A stretch of DNA of 45,343 bases, from assembly GCA_035527515.1 (NCBI GenBank), contig DATLAJ010000071.1:1-45343 (forward strand), written 5' to 3'. The notes below the pieces were generated by a model that worked only from the letters and a program-made list of their open reading frames with translations, was not told the DNA's origin and did not search any database. Both the position numbers and the translations under genes were made by a program. Positions 33,049-43,398 of this stretch are shown here, one piece after another (position 1 is the first letter of the stretch; each line of letters starts with the position of its first letter). This stretch comes from a bacterium. Lineage in GTDB: Bacteria; B130-G9.

Positions 33049-35348
33049 CGAGGCAATCCGGGCCCGCGCCATCAGACGATCTTTCTTCCGAAGGCCGTTT
33101 AGCTCCGCATGAGGCGGTGAGAGAGGGAGAGCGGCCACCCAAGCTCGTAATGCGCCGCAAGAGGCTAATCGTCGCCCTCGCTGTCGTGCTGTTTTTGGTC
33201 ATTGCCTCGTCGGTTGTCGTTTATATGGAAAGCGGCAGCCTTATGGACAACGAGGGCCACAGCGGCTCGAGTTTTGAGCGGGGCATTTGGCAGTTCACGC
33301 TCATGCTCAACACATTGATAACGATGCTGTTGGTGGTCCTGATCTTCCGCAACTTGATCAAGCTGTATTTCGAGCGGAAGCACAAGAAGGTTGGCGCCAA
33401 GCTCAGAACTAAGCTGGTGATTGCCTTTGTGGGCTTCTCGCTCATACCATCGATCTTACTTTACATGCTGGCGTCGGGCCTTGTGCGTGAGACTTTCGGC
33501 AAGCTACTGATTCCGGACGTCGAGAGGGTCTATCAGCAGGCGGTTGATATCGCGAGTTTCTATCACGCTCAGGACGTCAAGCGGGCGGAGCGCTGGGCGA
33601 GAATGATCGCAGAGCTGGTGCAGAAGAGGGGGCTGCTTTCGGCAAGCAGGCACGACGAGCTTGTCAAGCTGGTCTCAGATAAAGTGCGCGAGTATGGCCT
33701 TGGTGGTGCTCAGGTTCTGGAGGGCGACAAGGAGATTACAAGAGTTAGCGAAGCTAAGGCGTTGCTCACAGATGCGACTTTCAAGTTCGACCGAGACCGC
33801 ATTGGCCTGCTGCTCAAGAGTGAGAAGAGCAGGATCGTTGAGAATCTCTCTGCGAATAAGGCCGACATTATTAGCTGTGCAGTGCCAGTCAAATCTCCTG
33901 AAGGAAAAGTGCTCGGTGCGGTCATTGTCAAGTATGTCGTCCCGCCGCAGATATCGTTGTCAAAGAAACAGGTCTCCTCCTCGATCACGCGTTATAGGCT
34001 ATTCTCCACAAAAGAGGTCTGGAAGCAGAAGGTCTATGTCGCTCTGGTTCTGATCATTACCCTGCTCATAATTTTTGCGGCGACCTGGTTTGGGTTCTAC
34101 GTGGCTAAGGTAATGACGGGTCCGATCGAGCGGCTCCTCAAGGGGCTTCAGTCGGTTGCCAGGGGCGATTTCGGCGTTCATCTTAGCGGCGAGACAGACG
34201 ACGAGATGGGCCTTTTAGTAAATGCCTTCAACAAGATGGCGGCGGACTTAAAGGCGAGCAAGACCGCTGTGAACAAGGCCGAGAACCAGCTGTCGAGGTC
34301 GAGCCGGGACTACGACAGGAGGCGCCGGCACATGGAGTCTATCCTGTCGAACATCGCGACCGGGGTGGTGTCGTTCAACATCAAGGGCAAGATAACGATC
34401 ATCAACGAATCGGCGCTGTCGATACTTCACCTTCAGGAGGAAGCATGTGTCCAGCGCGACTTTAAGGAGGTGTTCTTCGCTCCGGACCTGCGGGAGTTTG
34501 GGGACCTGATTCAGACGATCGTCAAGACGAATCGCAGCGTTCGCGAGCACGAATGCCAGATTACTATAAGAGGCCAAGTTCGAACGCTCTTGGTTACGCT
34601 GGCGGTTCTTCGGGACCGATCAGAGAACGAGATGGGCTTCGTGATGGTGTTCGAGGACCTCTCGCAGCTGCTGAAGGCCAAGAAATCGGCCGCGTGGAGG
34701 CAGGTGGCACGAAGGATAGCACACGAGATCAAGAATCCACTGACGCCCATACAGCTCTACGCTCAGCGACTTCAGAAACATTCCCGCAACCTAGGCCCCG
34801 AGGACCAGGCTCTGTTCAAGGAATGCATCGACACGATCATTCAAGAGATCAACGGCCTGAAGCTCTTGGTCAACGAGTTCTCGCGCTTCGCTAGAATGCC
34901 CGAAGTTCAGGCCCGACCCGACGACATTCATAAGGTCATCCAGGATGTTCTCAGCCTCTACGACGGCAACCTCTCAAACGCGAAGGTTAATCTTACGCTC
35001 GACGAGTCGGTCCCGCGAACCAAGATAGACGCCGAGCAGATGAAGCAGGTCTTCAAGAACCTTATCAACAACGCTCTGGAGGCTGCCAGCAAATTCGTCA
35101 CTATCGACATTTCGACCCACTATGAGAATGTCCTGAAGATCGTCCGCATCGAGCTGGCTGACGACGGAGATGGCATCGATCAGGAGAGTAAGGAGAAGCT
35201 TTTCCTGCCGTATTTCTCGACCAAAAAGCGTGGGACCGGGCTGGGCCTTGCGATTGTGCAGAGGATAATCGAAGACCACAATGGTTACATCCGTGTAGAG
35301 GACAACGTGCCCAGGGGGACTAAGTTCATCATTGAGCTCCCCGGATAG
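33045..35348 (+). CDS. NtrY-like sensor histidine kinase
   Basis: The GTG start overlaps the DUF4390 stop (GTGA). The 767 aa protein has three N-terminal membrane helices (about 41-61, 83-103, 124-145), an extracytoplasmic sensor region of ~180 residues and a fourth helix (about 328-352). HAMP, PAS (about 430-530), the HisKA box RRIAHEIKNPLTPIQ with the phospho-accepting His, and the HATPase N, G1 and G2 boxes (NLINNALEAA, DDGDGID, GTGLGLAIV) follow. This is the NtrY layout, associated with nitrogen or redox sensing. It should phosphorylate the regulator encoded 47 bp downstream. The long sensor domain differs from soluble NtrB. Confidence 0.92.
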   Translation: MTRQSGPAPSDDLSSEGRLAPHEAVREGERPPKLVMRRKRLIVALAVVLFLVIASSVVVYMESGSLMDNEGHSGSSFERGIWQFTLMLNTLITMLLVVLIFRNLIKLYFERKHKKVGAKLRTKLVIAFVGFSLIPSILLYMLASGLVRETFGKLLIPDVERVYQQAVDIASFYHAQDVKRAERWARMIAELVQKRGLLSASRHDELVKLVSDKVREYGLGGAQVLEGDKEITRVSEAKALLTDATFKFDRDRIGLLLKSEKSRIVENLSANKADIISCAVPVKSPEGKVLGAVIVKYVVPPQISLSKKQVSSSITRYRLFSTKEVWKQKVYVALVLIITLLIIFAATWFGFYVAKVMTGPIERLLKGLQSVARGDFGVHLSGETDDEMGLLVNAFNKMAADLKASKTAVNKAENQLSRSSRDYDRRRRHMESILSNIATGVVSFNIKGKITIINESALSILHLQEEACVQRDFKEVFFAPDLREFGDLIQTIVKTNRSVREHECQITIRGQVRTLLVTLAVLRDRSENEMGFVMVFEDLSQLLKAKKSAAWRQVARRIAHEIKNPLTPIQLYAQRLQKHSRNLGPEDQALFKECIDTIIQEINGLKLLVNEFSRFARMPEVQARPDDIHKVIQDVLSLYDGNLSNAKVNLTLDESVPRTKIDAEQMKQVFKNLINNALEAASKFVTIDISTHYENVLKIVRIELADDGDGIDQESKEKLFLPYFSTKKRGTGLGLAIVQRIIEDHNGYIRVEDNVPRGTKFIIELPG

Positions 35349-35395
35349 CATGTTTTCGCATGAGGGATTCGTGTGACGAGACAGGACAGAAAACG

Positions 35396-36769
<1,374 letters not shown>

Positions 36770-36785
36770 CATTCTGGACATCAAC

Positions 36786-37370
36786 ATGCAAACGATCGAC
36801 TTGAGAGCGGAAACTGACGAATTGGTGGTAGCTGGCGCTGCCCAATTCAAGGAAATGCTCGAGGAACTCCTGAACGAGATTTTGGCGGCAGTGACAGACG
36901 ACGACGAGATCGCTTTCATCGGGATAAGGTCCCGAGGAAACCACTTGGCGGAGCGACTCGCTGCCGGCTTCATGGAGCGCACTGGTCGGCGAGTGGATGT
37001 GGGTGCGCTGGACATAGGTTTTTATCGGGACGATTTCGCCACTGCGGGACTTCAGCAGCCGAAGATAAATGACAGCAAGATCGATTTCTCGATAGATGGC
37101 AAGACTGTCTTCCTTGTCGATGATGTGCTCTATACAGGAAGGACGATAAGGGCAGCTCTGATATGTTTTGCCGACCTGGGCCGGACCGGGTGCGTCAGGT
37201 TAGTGGAGCTCATCGACCGCGGTCTGAGGGAGATTCCCATCCAGGCCGACTTTCTGGCCATGCGGCTCATAACACTTCCCTCGCAGTGGGTTCGCGTCAG
37301 GGTCAAGGAGAAAGACGGGCAGGACATGGCCATTGTATCCCCATCGAGACCCCAAAGGGGACATAAGTGA
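36786..37370 (+). CDS. pyrR: PyrR bifunctional regulator / uracil phosphoribosyltransferase
   Basis: The PRPP-binding motif is [18 protein letters not shown] (about 108-125), and [15 protein letters not shown] and DIGFYRDDF match PyrR. In Firmicutes PyrR binds pyr leader RNA and causes attenuation when UMP is high, and it also has weak UPRTase activity. Here only 16 bp separate it from the regulator gene, leaving no room for an attenuator, and I saw no PyrR-binding loop or terminator near 36770-36786. Regulation may act elsewhere, or the protein may be mainly enzymatic. 194 aa. Its last codons overlap pyrB by 4 bp. Confidence 0.93.
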   Translation: MQTIDLRAETDELVVAGAAQFKEMLEELLNEILAAVTDDDEIAFIGIRSRGNHLAERLAAGFMERTGRRVDVGALDIGFYRDDFATAGLQQPKINDSKIDFSIDGKTVFLVDDVLYTGRTIRAALICFADLGRTGCVRLVELIDRGLREIPIQADFLAMRLITLPSQWVRVRVKEKDGQDMAIVSPSRPQRGHK

Positions 37371-38302
37371 GAAGAAAGGACCTCCTGGGAATCGCCGACC
37401 TGTCCCCGTTTGAGATATCGATGATCCTTGACCTTGCAGAATCGACAAAGACCATTAACGAGCGAACCGTCAAGAAGGTCCCGACGCTGCGAGGCAGAAC
37501 CGTCGTCAACCTCTTTTTCGAGCCGAGCACGAGAACGCGGGTATCGTTTGAGATCGCTCAGAAGCGGCTATCGGCCGATAGCGTGAACTTCTCTGTTTCG
37601 GACAGCAGCATTTCAAAAGGCGAGACGCTCGTCGATACCGCCAAGAACCTCTCCGCAATGAACCCCAGCGTGGTTGTCATCCGGCACAGCGTGGCTGGTT
37701 TCCCTCACAGGCTCGCCAAACTCATGGATGCCTCGGTCATAAACGCCGGGGACGGTTTCCACGAGCACCCCACGCAAGCCCTCTTGGACCTCATGACGAT
37801 CCGCGAGAGAAAGAAAGAGATTAAAGGCCTTAAGGTCGCCATCATCGGCGACATAGCCCGCAGCCGCGTCGCTGGCTCCAACATTCCGTGCTTAACCAAG
37901 ATGGGGGCGGAGGTTACGGTCATGGCCCCCAAGACCATGCTCCCGTTCGATGTGACCAGGCTCGGGGTCAAGGTCGCACCTAGCCTCAAAGATGCCATCA
38001 AGGACAAGGATGTCGTCATGCTTCTCCGCATACAGACCGAGCGCGATGCTGCCACGAGGTTCCCATCACTCAGGGAATACAACCGTTACTTCGGGCTCAA
38101 GCTAGAACACCTGAAATACCTTAAAAAAGACTGCATCATTATGCACCCCGGCCCGATAAACCGCGGCGTTGAGATCGACCCCGAAGTCGCCGATGGCCCA
38201 TTCTCGGTGATACTTGACCAGGTGGCCAACGGCGTCTCGATCAGAATGGCTGTTCTTCTCTTGCTGCTTGGCGGAAGGAGCATCTATGAAGTTAGTGATT
38301 AG
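37367..38302 (+). CDS. pyrB: Aspartate carbamoyltransferase catalytic subunit
   Basis: PyrB condenses carbamoyl phosphate with aspartate, the first committed pyrimidine step. [13 protein letters not shown] is the carbamoyl-phosphate site, [12 protein letters not shown] and [10 protein letters not shown] follow, the aspartate-binding region is LLRIQTERD, and [11 protein letters not shown] is near the C terminus. 311 aa is typical for the catalytic trimer. No pyrI regulatory subunit follows; the next gene is pyrC, as in Pseudomonas- and Bacillus-type operons. The GTG start overlaps the pyrR stop (GTGA), and pyrC starts 17 bp before the end. Confidence 0.97.
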   Translation: MRRKDLLGIADLSPFEISMILDLAESTKTINERTVKKVPTLRGRTVVNLFFEPSTRTRVSFEIAQKRLSADSVNFSVSDSSISKGETLVDTAKNLSAMNPSVVVIRHSVAGFPHRLAKLMDASVINAGDGFHEHPTQALLDLMTIRERKKEIKGLKVAIIGDIARSRVAGSNIPCLTKMGAEVTVMAPKTMLPFDVTRLGVKVAPSLKDAIKDKDVVMLLRIQTERDAATRFPSLREYNRYFGLKLEHLKYLKKDCIIMHPGPINRGVEIDPEVADGPFSVILDQVANGVSIRMAVLLLLLGGRSIYEVSD

Positions 38303-39635
38303 CGGCGGCAGGATAATCTCCCCGGGCGATAATATCGATTACGTGGGAAGCATTCTTGTCGAGGACGGGCTCATCAAGAAAATCTCAAAAAAGCCCATCC
38401 CACTCAGAGACGCCTTGCTCATCCGCCCAGGCAAAAAAGGCCCAAGGGCGCTCAAAAAAAGCGACAGGATCGTCATCGACGCGCACGGACTCATCATAAC
38501 TCCGGGCCTCATCGACATCCACGTCCACTTCCGCGAGCCGGGACGCGAGGATGCCGAGACCATCAAGACGGGCATGATGGCGGCCGCCGCGGGCGGCTTC
38601 ACGTCTGTCATAACTATGCCGAACACCTTCCCCGCCAATGACAACCAATCAACGACGCTGTTCATCCTTCAGCAAGCCGCCAGAAGCGGCCTTGTCCACA
38701 TCTTCCCGGCGGGAGCAATCACCCGCGATAGAAAGGGAGAGTCGCTCGCAGAAATTGGCGAAATGGCCGAGGCGGGGATCGTGGCCGTAACGGATGACGG
38801 GAATTGCGTCTCAAACAGCATGATGATGCGCCATGCGCTCGAGTATGCGAGCGATTTCAAGGTCCGCGTGCTCTCGCACAGCGAGGACACGACGTTGTCT
38901 GCCGGCGGCGTTATGCACGAGGGCTTCGTGTCAACCAGGCTCGGCCTCCCCCCAATACCGCCTCAGGCGGAGACCAGCATGGTCTATCGAGACATCTCAC
39001 TCTCCGCACTGACCGGCGTGCCAGTCCACATAATGCACGTCTCAACGAAGGAGTCAGTTGAGCTGATTAGACAGGCCAAGAAGGCCGGAATAAAGGTCAC
39101 CGCGGAGACCACGCCGCATCACCTCGCCCTCACGGACGAGGCGGTGGAGAAGTCCGATTACGACACTAGCACGAAGGTCAATCCGCCGCTCAGGACGCAG
39201 GATGACGTAGATGCACTGATAGAAGGCCTTTTGGACGGCACGATAGACGCCATTGCGACCGACCATGCGCCTCACACGACAACCGACAAGGAGCAAGATT
39301 ACATCGCGGCACCATTCGGGATAATCGGTCTGGAGAGCGCCATACCTGTTTGTCTGGACCGGCTTGTCGCCACGAAACGTGTCCCGCTCGCGCTGCTCAT
39401 CCAAAAACTAACGACCGGTCCGGCGGATGCGATCGGCCTGAAAAAGGGGAGGTTATTGAGAGGGTCTGATGCTGACATCACTATCATTGACACCGCAAAA
39501 AAAGTCACTATCGACCCTGCCAAGTTCTACTCAAAGGGGCGCAACTGCCCATTCGCCGGCTGGTCGCTCCAAGGTGCGCCGGTGTGCACGATAACCTCCG
39601 GCCAAATCAGGATGATCGACGGCAGAGTTGTCTGA
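38286..39635 (+). CDS. pyrC: Dihydroorotase, type I
   Basis: PyrC cyclises carbamoyl aspartate to dihydroorotate. The ATG at 38286 follows AAGGAG and lies 17 bp inside pyrB. Metal ligands are in [12 protein letters not shown] (His79, His81); conserved segments include [36 protein letters not shown] and IATDHAPHT with the catalytic Asp. The 449 aa length is a little above average because of a basic stretch of ~17 residues (about 36-58, rich in Lys and Pro) in the small beta domain, just before the VIDAHGL strand. Otherwise the gene looks fully functional. Its end overlaps pyrK by 8 bp. Confidence 0.96.
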   Translation: MKLVISGGRIISPGDNIDYVGSILVEDGLIKKISKKPIPLRDALLIRPGKKGPRALKKSDRIVIDAHGLIITPGLIDIHVHFREPGREDAETIKTGMMAAAAGGFTSVITMPNTFPANDNQSTTLFILQQAARSGLVHIFPAGAITRDRKGESLAEIGEMAEAGIVAVTDDGNCVSNSMMMRHALEYASDFKVRVLSHSEDTTLSAGGVMHEGFVSTRLGLPPIPPQAETSMVYRDISLSALTGVPVHIMHVSTKESVELIRQAKKAGIKVTAETTPHHLALTDEAVEKSDYDTSTKVNPPLRTQDDVDALIEGLLDGTIDAIATDHAPHTTTDKEQDYIAAPFGIIGLESAIPVCLDRLVATKRVPLALLIQKLTTGPADAIGLKKGRLLRGSDADITIIDTAKKVTIDPAKFYSKGRNCPFAGWSLQGAPVCTITSGQIRMIDGRVV

Positions 39636-40671
39636 GGAGAGCACCCAGGGCATTCTTGCGGGCGAATGCACTGTGCAACGCATCAAACCTCGCGGCAGCT
39701 TCAACCGACTGGTCCTTAGGATGCCGTCTGATTTCCCCGACCCCATACCTGGCCAGTTCATTCTCGTCTCTTCCCAGCCCAACTCCGACGATTTCCTCCC
39801 GCCACACGAACGCCTGCACGGCGGCCATCTCGCACGTTTCCTGATCGAGCCGGTTGGCGACAGGACAATGCTACCCCGGCCGATGAGCATCTTCGACTAC
39901 GCTCCCCGGTCAAAGAACGAGCCTGCGCATGTAACGCTTCTTTTCAAGACTGTCGGACGGGGCACGTTGCACTTGTCGATGGTTCGACCGGGTGACCGTC
40001 TGCGGTTCCTGGGGCCGCTCGGCAATGGCTTCAACGCCGACGGCTGGAAACGCACGCTGCTCGTCGCAGGAGGGATCGGCCTCGCCGGCGTCAACTTCCT
40101 CGCCAAGGCACTCAGCACAAGCCCTCTGCGCCCGCTGACAGTGCTCGGCGTGAATAACCGCGGCCAAAGCCCTGTGCGCCTTTCATTGACCGAGGTTCCC
40201 CCAGTCTATCGCTGGGCGCTACCCAAGACCACGGAACCACTTAGGCTCGTCGTCTCACGGCTCTTTGACAACTTCATGCCCTCCATTGTCGCCTCGATGT
40301 ACCCAGGCGATCAGGGCGCCTTCTGTGGGACCGCGTGCGACCTGGTCGAGCGACTCTTCCAGGCTAACCCGACGTATCCTGCCGAGACCACCCTCGTCGG
40401 CTGCGGACCCCGCCCGATGCTTGAAGCGCTTACTACCATCGCAAGGCACAACCACGTCCAACGCCTACTTGTGCTTCTTGAAGAACGGATGGCGTGCGGC
40501 GTTGGGACTTGCCTGGGATGTGCGGTTAAGGTCCGAGAGGGAGCGCTCCCTTCCGAGGATGATGGCCCTCAGGAAGGCCCCACTACATACAAGAGGGTCT
40601 GCACCGATGGACCGGTCTTCAACGGCTATCAGATCGTTTGGGAACATCCGTGCGAGGGCCAGAATGGTTGA
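39628..40671 (+). CDS. pyrK: PyrK-type FAD/2Fe-2S electron-transfer subunit
   Basis: Electrons from dihydroorotate dehydrogenase B are passed by this subunit to NAD. An N-terminal FAD-binding barrel (LPRPMSIFDY, then GRGTLHLSMVRPGDRLRFLGPLG), an NAD-binding region (LLVAGGIGLAGV, LVGCGPRPMLEAL) and the C-terminal cluster motif CGVGTCLGCAVKV with a last Cys in YKRVCTDGPVF are present. 347 aa is longer than the usual ~260, with extra residues in the N-terminal barrel and an insert in the NAD region. No pyrD follows: rtcB does. The start is TTG 39628, overlapping pyrC, and no strong ribosome binding site is visible. Confidence 0.88.
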   Translation: MSEESTQGILAGECTVQRIKPRGSFNRLVLRMPSDFPDPIPGQFILVSSQPNSDDFLPPHERLHGGHLARFLIEPVGDRTMLPRPMSIFDYAPRSKNEPAHVTLLFKTVGRGTLHLSMVRPGDRLRFLGPLGNGFNADGWKRTLLVAGGIGLAGVNFLAKALSTSPLRPLTVLGVNNRGQSPVRLSLTEVPPVYRWALPKTTEPLRLVVSRLFDNFMPSIVASMYPGDQGAFCGTACDLVERLFQANPTYPAETTLVGCGPRPMLEALTTIARHNHVQRLLVLLEERMACGVGTCLGCAVKVREGALPSEDDGPQEGPTTYKRVCTDGPVFNGYQIVWEHPCEGQNG

Positions 40672-42118
40672 TCTGGCTCAGCTCGAGAGAATAAGCCCCT
40701 TCAAATGGCGCCTGCCCAGAAGCTACAAGCCTTGTATGAGGGTTGACGGCATAGTCTTCGCCAGCAAGCGGCTGCTTCAGGGACGGGCCGAGGGAGCGGA
40801 CCCGCTCGACCAAATCGCAAACGCGGCCTCACTGCCGGGAATCGTCGTTGCATCCTACGCGATGCCCGACATTCACTATGGCTACGGCCTGCCAATTGGC
40901 GGGGTCGTGGCGACGCTGGAGGAAACGGGCGTTGTGACCCCGGGCGGGGTCGGCTACGACATCAACTGCGGCGTGCGTCTTCTGGCAAGCAAGCTCACGG
41001 TGTCGGACGTGAGGCCCCACTTGCAGAGGATCGCCAACGCACTGTTTGAGCGCATCCCCTGCGGGGTCGGCTGCCGAGGCAAGATCAAGCTCTCCCCTAC
41101 CAAGCTCGCCGACGTTCTCCGCAACGGGGCTGGATGGGCTGTCGCCCAGGGCTATGGGGCCGCTTCCGACCTCGAGCGCACCGAGGCAAGTGGCCGACTG
41201 GAGAGCGCCAATCCCGACGTCATCAGCACGAAAGCCTACCAGCGGGGGCTTCAGCAAATTGGCACCCTGGGCGCGGGCAACCATTTCGTCGAGGTGCAGT
41301 TCGTTGAGGAGGTCTTCGATCAAACCACGGCCGAGGCGTTCGGGCTCTTCAGGGACCAGGTTACGGTGATGGTCCATTCAGGCTCACGCGGCTTCGGCCA
41401 TCAGGTCTGCACGGACGCTCTCGCCTCGCTGGCAAACGCTTTCCCGAAGTTCGGAATCGACATCCCCGACCGACAGCTCGTCTGCGCCCCAACCGACTCG
41501 CCCGAGGGGAAGGAATACATCGAGGCGATGAGCTGCGCCGCGAACTACGCCTGGGCCAATCGGCAGTGCTTGGGCTGCTGGGCGATTGAGGCCTTTGAGC
41601 ATGCGCTGGGCATCGGCCCCGCCCAACACGGGCTCTCGCTGGTCTATGACGTGGCGCACAATATCCTAAAACGCGAGAGCCACGAGATCGACGGCCAGGT
41701 AACCACGCTCATGGTCCACCGCAAGGGCGCCACACGGGCCTTCCCACCCGGCCATCCCGAGCTTCCCGAACCCTACCGCCCCGTCGGGCAGCCGGTCCTC
41801 ATCCCTGGCGACATGGGCACGGCCTCCTACGTCCTTGTCGGAACTGACACAGCAATGCGAGAGACCTTCGGCAGCACCTGCCACGGGGCCGGGCGGGTCA
41901 TGAGCAGGCACCAGGCGATCAAGCATGCGAGGGGCAGACAGATCGACCACGAGCTAGCAGAGCTGGGCATCATTGTTCGCGCCGCATCCCGCAGAACGCT
42001 CGCTGAGGAGATGCCCGCCGCCTACAAGGACATCGACGAGGTCGTCCGCGTGGTTCACGAGACAGGCATCTCGCGCAAGGTGGCCAGATTGAGGCCACTC
42101 GCCGTTGTGAAGGGGTAG
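40664..42118 (+). CDS. rtcB: RtcB tRNA-splicing / RNA-repair ligase
   Basis: RtcB joins 2',3'-cyclic phosphate or 3'-phosphate RNA ends to 5'-OH ends using GTP and Mn. All signature blocks are present: GVGYDINCGVRLL (Asp and Cys metal ligands), GTLGAGNHFVEVQ (Asn and His ligands), HSGSRGFGHQV, TTLMVHRKGATRAFPP, GDMGTASYVLVGT and STCHGAGRVMSR (His that takes the guanylate). The ATG at 40664 follows GAGG and lies 8 bp inside pyrK; a longer frame to 40265 is antisense-like overlap. 485 aa is normal. No archease or RtcA/RtcR partner is adjacent, which is unusual, and its place at the end of a pyrimidine operon is unexplained. Confidence 0.96.
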   Translation: MVDLAQLERISPFKWRLPRSYKPCMRVDGIVFASKRLLQGRAEGADPLDQIANAASLPGIVVASYAMPDIHYGYGLPIGGVVATLEETGVVTPGGVGYDINCGVRLLASKLTVSDVRPHLQRIANALFERIPCGVGCRGKIKLSPTKLADVLRNGAGWAVAQGYGAASDLERTEASGRLESANPDVISTKAYQRGLQQIGTLGAGNHFVEVQFVEEVFDQTTAEAFGLFRDQVTVMVHSGSRGFGHQVCTDALASLANAFPKFGIDIPDRQLVCAPTDSPEGKEYIEAMSCAANYAWANRQCLGCWAIEAFEHALGIGPAQHGLSLVYDVAHNILKRESHEIDGQVTTLMVHRKGATRAFPPGHPELPEPYRPVGQPVLIPGDMGTASYVLVGTDTAMRETFGSTCHGAGRVMSRHQAIKHARGRQIDHELAELGIIVRAASRRTLAEEMPAAYKDIDEVVRVVHETGISRKVARLRPLAVVKG

Positions 42119-42126
42119 CACACATA

Positions 42127-42184
42127 AGGATGAAGGCGGAAGGATGAAGGCGGAAGGATGAAGGATGAAGGCGGAAGGATGAAG
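42127..42184. repeat. 14 bp minisatellite downstream of rtcB
   Basis: Units of AGGATGAAGGCGGA recur at 42127, 42141 and 42162, with a half unit at 42155 and another at 42176. It lies in the 117 bp gap between the convergent rtcB and aroB genes. No gene or terminator is seen there. Confidence 0.88.
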
Positions 42185-42235
42185 AGAAGAATTGGAGGAA
42201 AGGAGAGTTGATGAACACCGCTCATCTCGCTCGAA

Positions 42236-43315
42236 TCAAAGCGCCGACAGATGCCTCACCAGCTCCTCGGGGGCAACGGGCCAGAGGTCAGCAGAGCCAA
42301 TGCCGGTGCATACGACGAGGCGGATTTTGTCCGCCACAAGCTTCTTATCGGCGTATAGATGATCGATTAGCCTCGGTATTGCCGCCTTATCGAGCCTTGT
42401 GGGAAGGCCGATAGCCCTCAAGAGCCGCTCCTGGCGCCGAACGTCCTCATCCGAGCATCTCCCGACCGCACGAGACACCTTCGCGGCAGCCACCACCCCT
42501 ATGCTGACCGCCTCACCGTGCAAAAACACCCTGAAGCCTGTCGATGCCTCGAGCGCATGGGCTATCGTGTGCCCGTAGTTCAACACGTGCCTCGGCCCCT
42601 CATCGAACTCATCCTGCTCAACGAGCCCGGCCTTGAGCTCGCAGCAGCGGCCGATAACATGAAGAAGCGGCCCCGGTTTCAGGCGAAGTACCTTCTGATA
42701 GCTGCTCTCAAGAAACGAAAAGAGCTCCCCATCCAGGGCAACCGCGTACTTGACGACCTCAGCCATCCCCGCAAGTAGCTCACGAGTGGGTAACGTCCTC
42801 AGGGTATCAATGTCGATGAGGACCAGCCGAGGCTGATAGAACGTCCCGATGACATTCTTCTCACCGCCATGATGAATCCCCGTCTTGCCACCAACGCTCG
42901 AATCAACGTGTGCGAGCAGCGAAGTCGGAACCGCAACGTAGGGCACACCACGCTTGTATGTGGAAGCGACGAACGATGCTACGTCGCCGACAACCCCCCC
43001 TCCTAGAGCAACTATTATGCCCGCGCGCGGGGTCTTGTGCTTTATGAGGAAGTCGTATATGCGAGACACGGTCTCGAGTCGCTTGGACGTCTCCCCCGGC
43101 TCAATAACATGAATTAAAACATCAAAGCCCGCATCCGCGATTGCGCACTCGACGCTGTCTGTGTAGATGCGGCCAACGTTCTCATCGGTGATAACAACGA
43201 CAGGAGCGTCCGCCTCAAAGCGCTCGCGCAGAAAATCCCCGATCTGGCCAAGAGAGCCTGAGTCGAGAATTATCGGATAGGCCCTGTCAGCTAGGTTGAC
43301 GTCGATTGTTCTCAC
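42236..43315 (-). CDS. aroB: 3-dehydroquinate synthase
   Basis: AroB converts DAHP to 3-dehydroquinate in the shikimate pathway, using NAD and a divalent metal. The NAD/metal region GGGVVGDVASFVASTYKRG leads into VPTSLLAHVDSSVGGKTG; KNVIGTFYQP, AEVVKYAV and the metal-binding NYGHTIAHALE with LHGEAVSIG follow. 359 aa is the family length. The start is GTG 43315 with GGGTGA a few bases upstream. It lies 83 bp downstream of the glycerate kinase gene on the same strand, so the two may be cotranscribed, though they share no pathway. Confidence 0.97.
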   Translation of the reverse strand: MRTIDVNLADRAYPIILDSGSLGQIGDFLRERFEADAPVVVITDENVGRIYTDSVECAIADAGFDVLIHVIEPGETSKRLETVSRIYDFLIKHKTPRAGIIVALGGGVVGDVASFVASTYKRGVPYVAVPTSLLAHVDSSVGGKTGIHHGGEKNVIGTFYQPRLVLIDIDTLRTLPTRELLAGMAEVVKYAVALDGELFSFLESSYQKVLRLKPGPLLHVIGRCCELKAGLVEQDEFDEGPRHVLNYGHTIAHALEASTGFRVFLHGEAVSIGVVAAAKVSRAVGRCSDEDVRRQERLLRAIGLPTRLDKAAIPRLIDHLYADKKLVADKIRLVVCTGIGSADLWPVAPEELVRHLSAL

Positions 43316-43398
43316 AGATCACCCACACATACAACGGGCGTATCGCGAGCCGCCTCTACAATGTATTTCGCCCATCATGCCCGCCGCCACACCCCTCC

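Noticed and set aside
42119-42235. Rho-independent terminator between rtcB and aroB
   Set aside because: No GC-rich stem followed by a T-run is visible on either strand; the gap is mainly the purine minisatellite.
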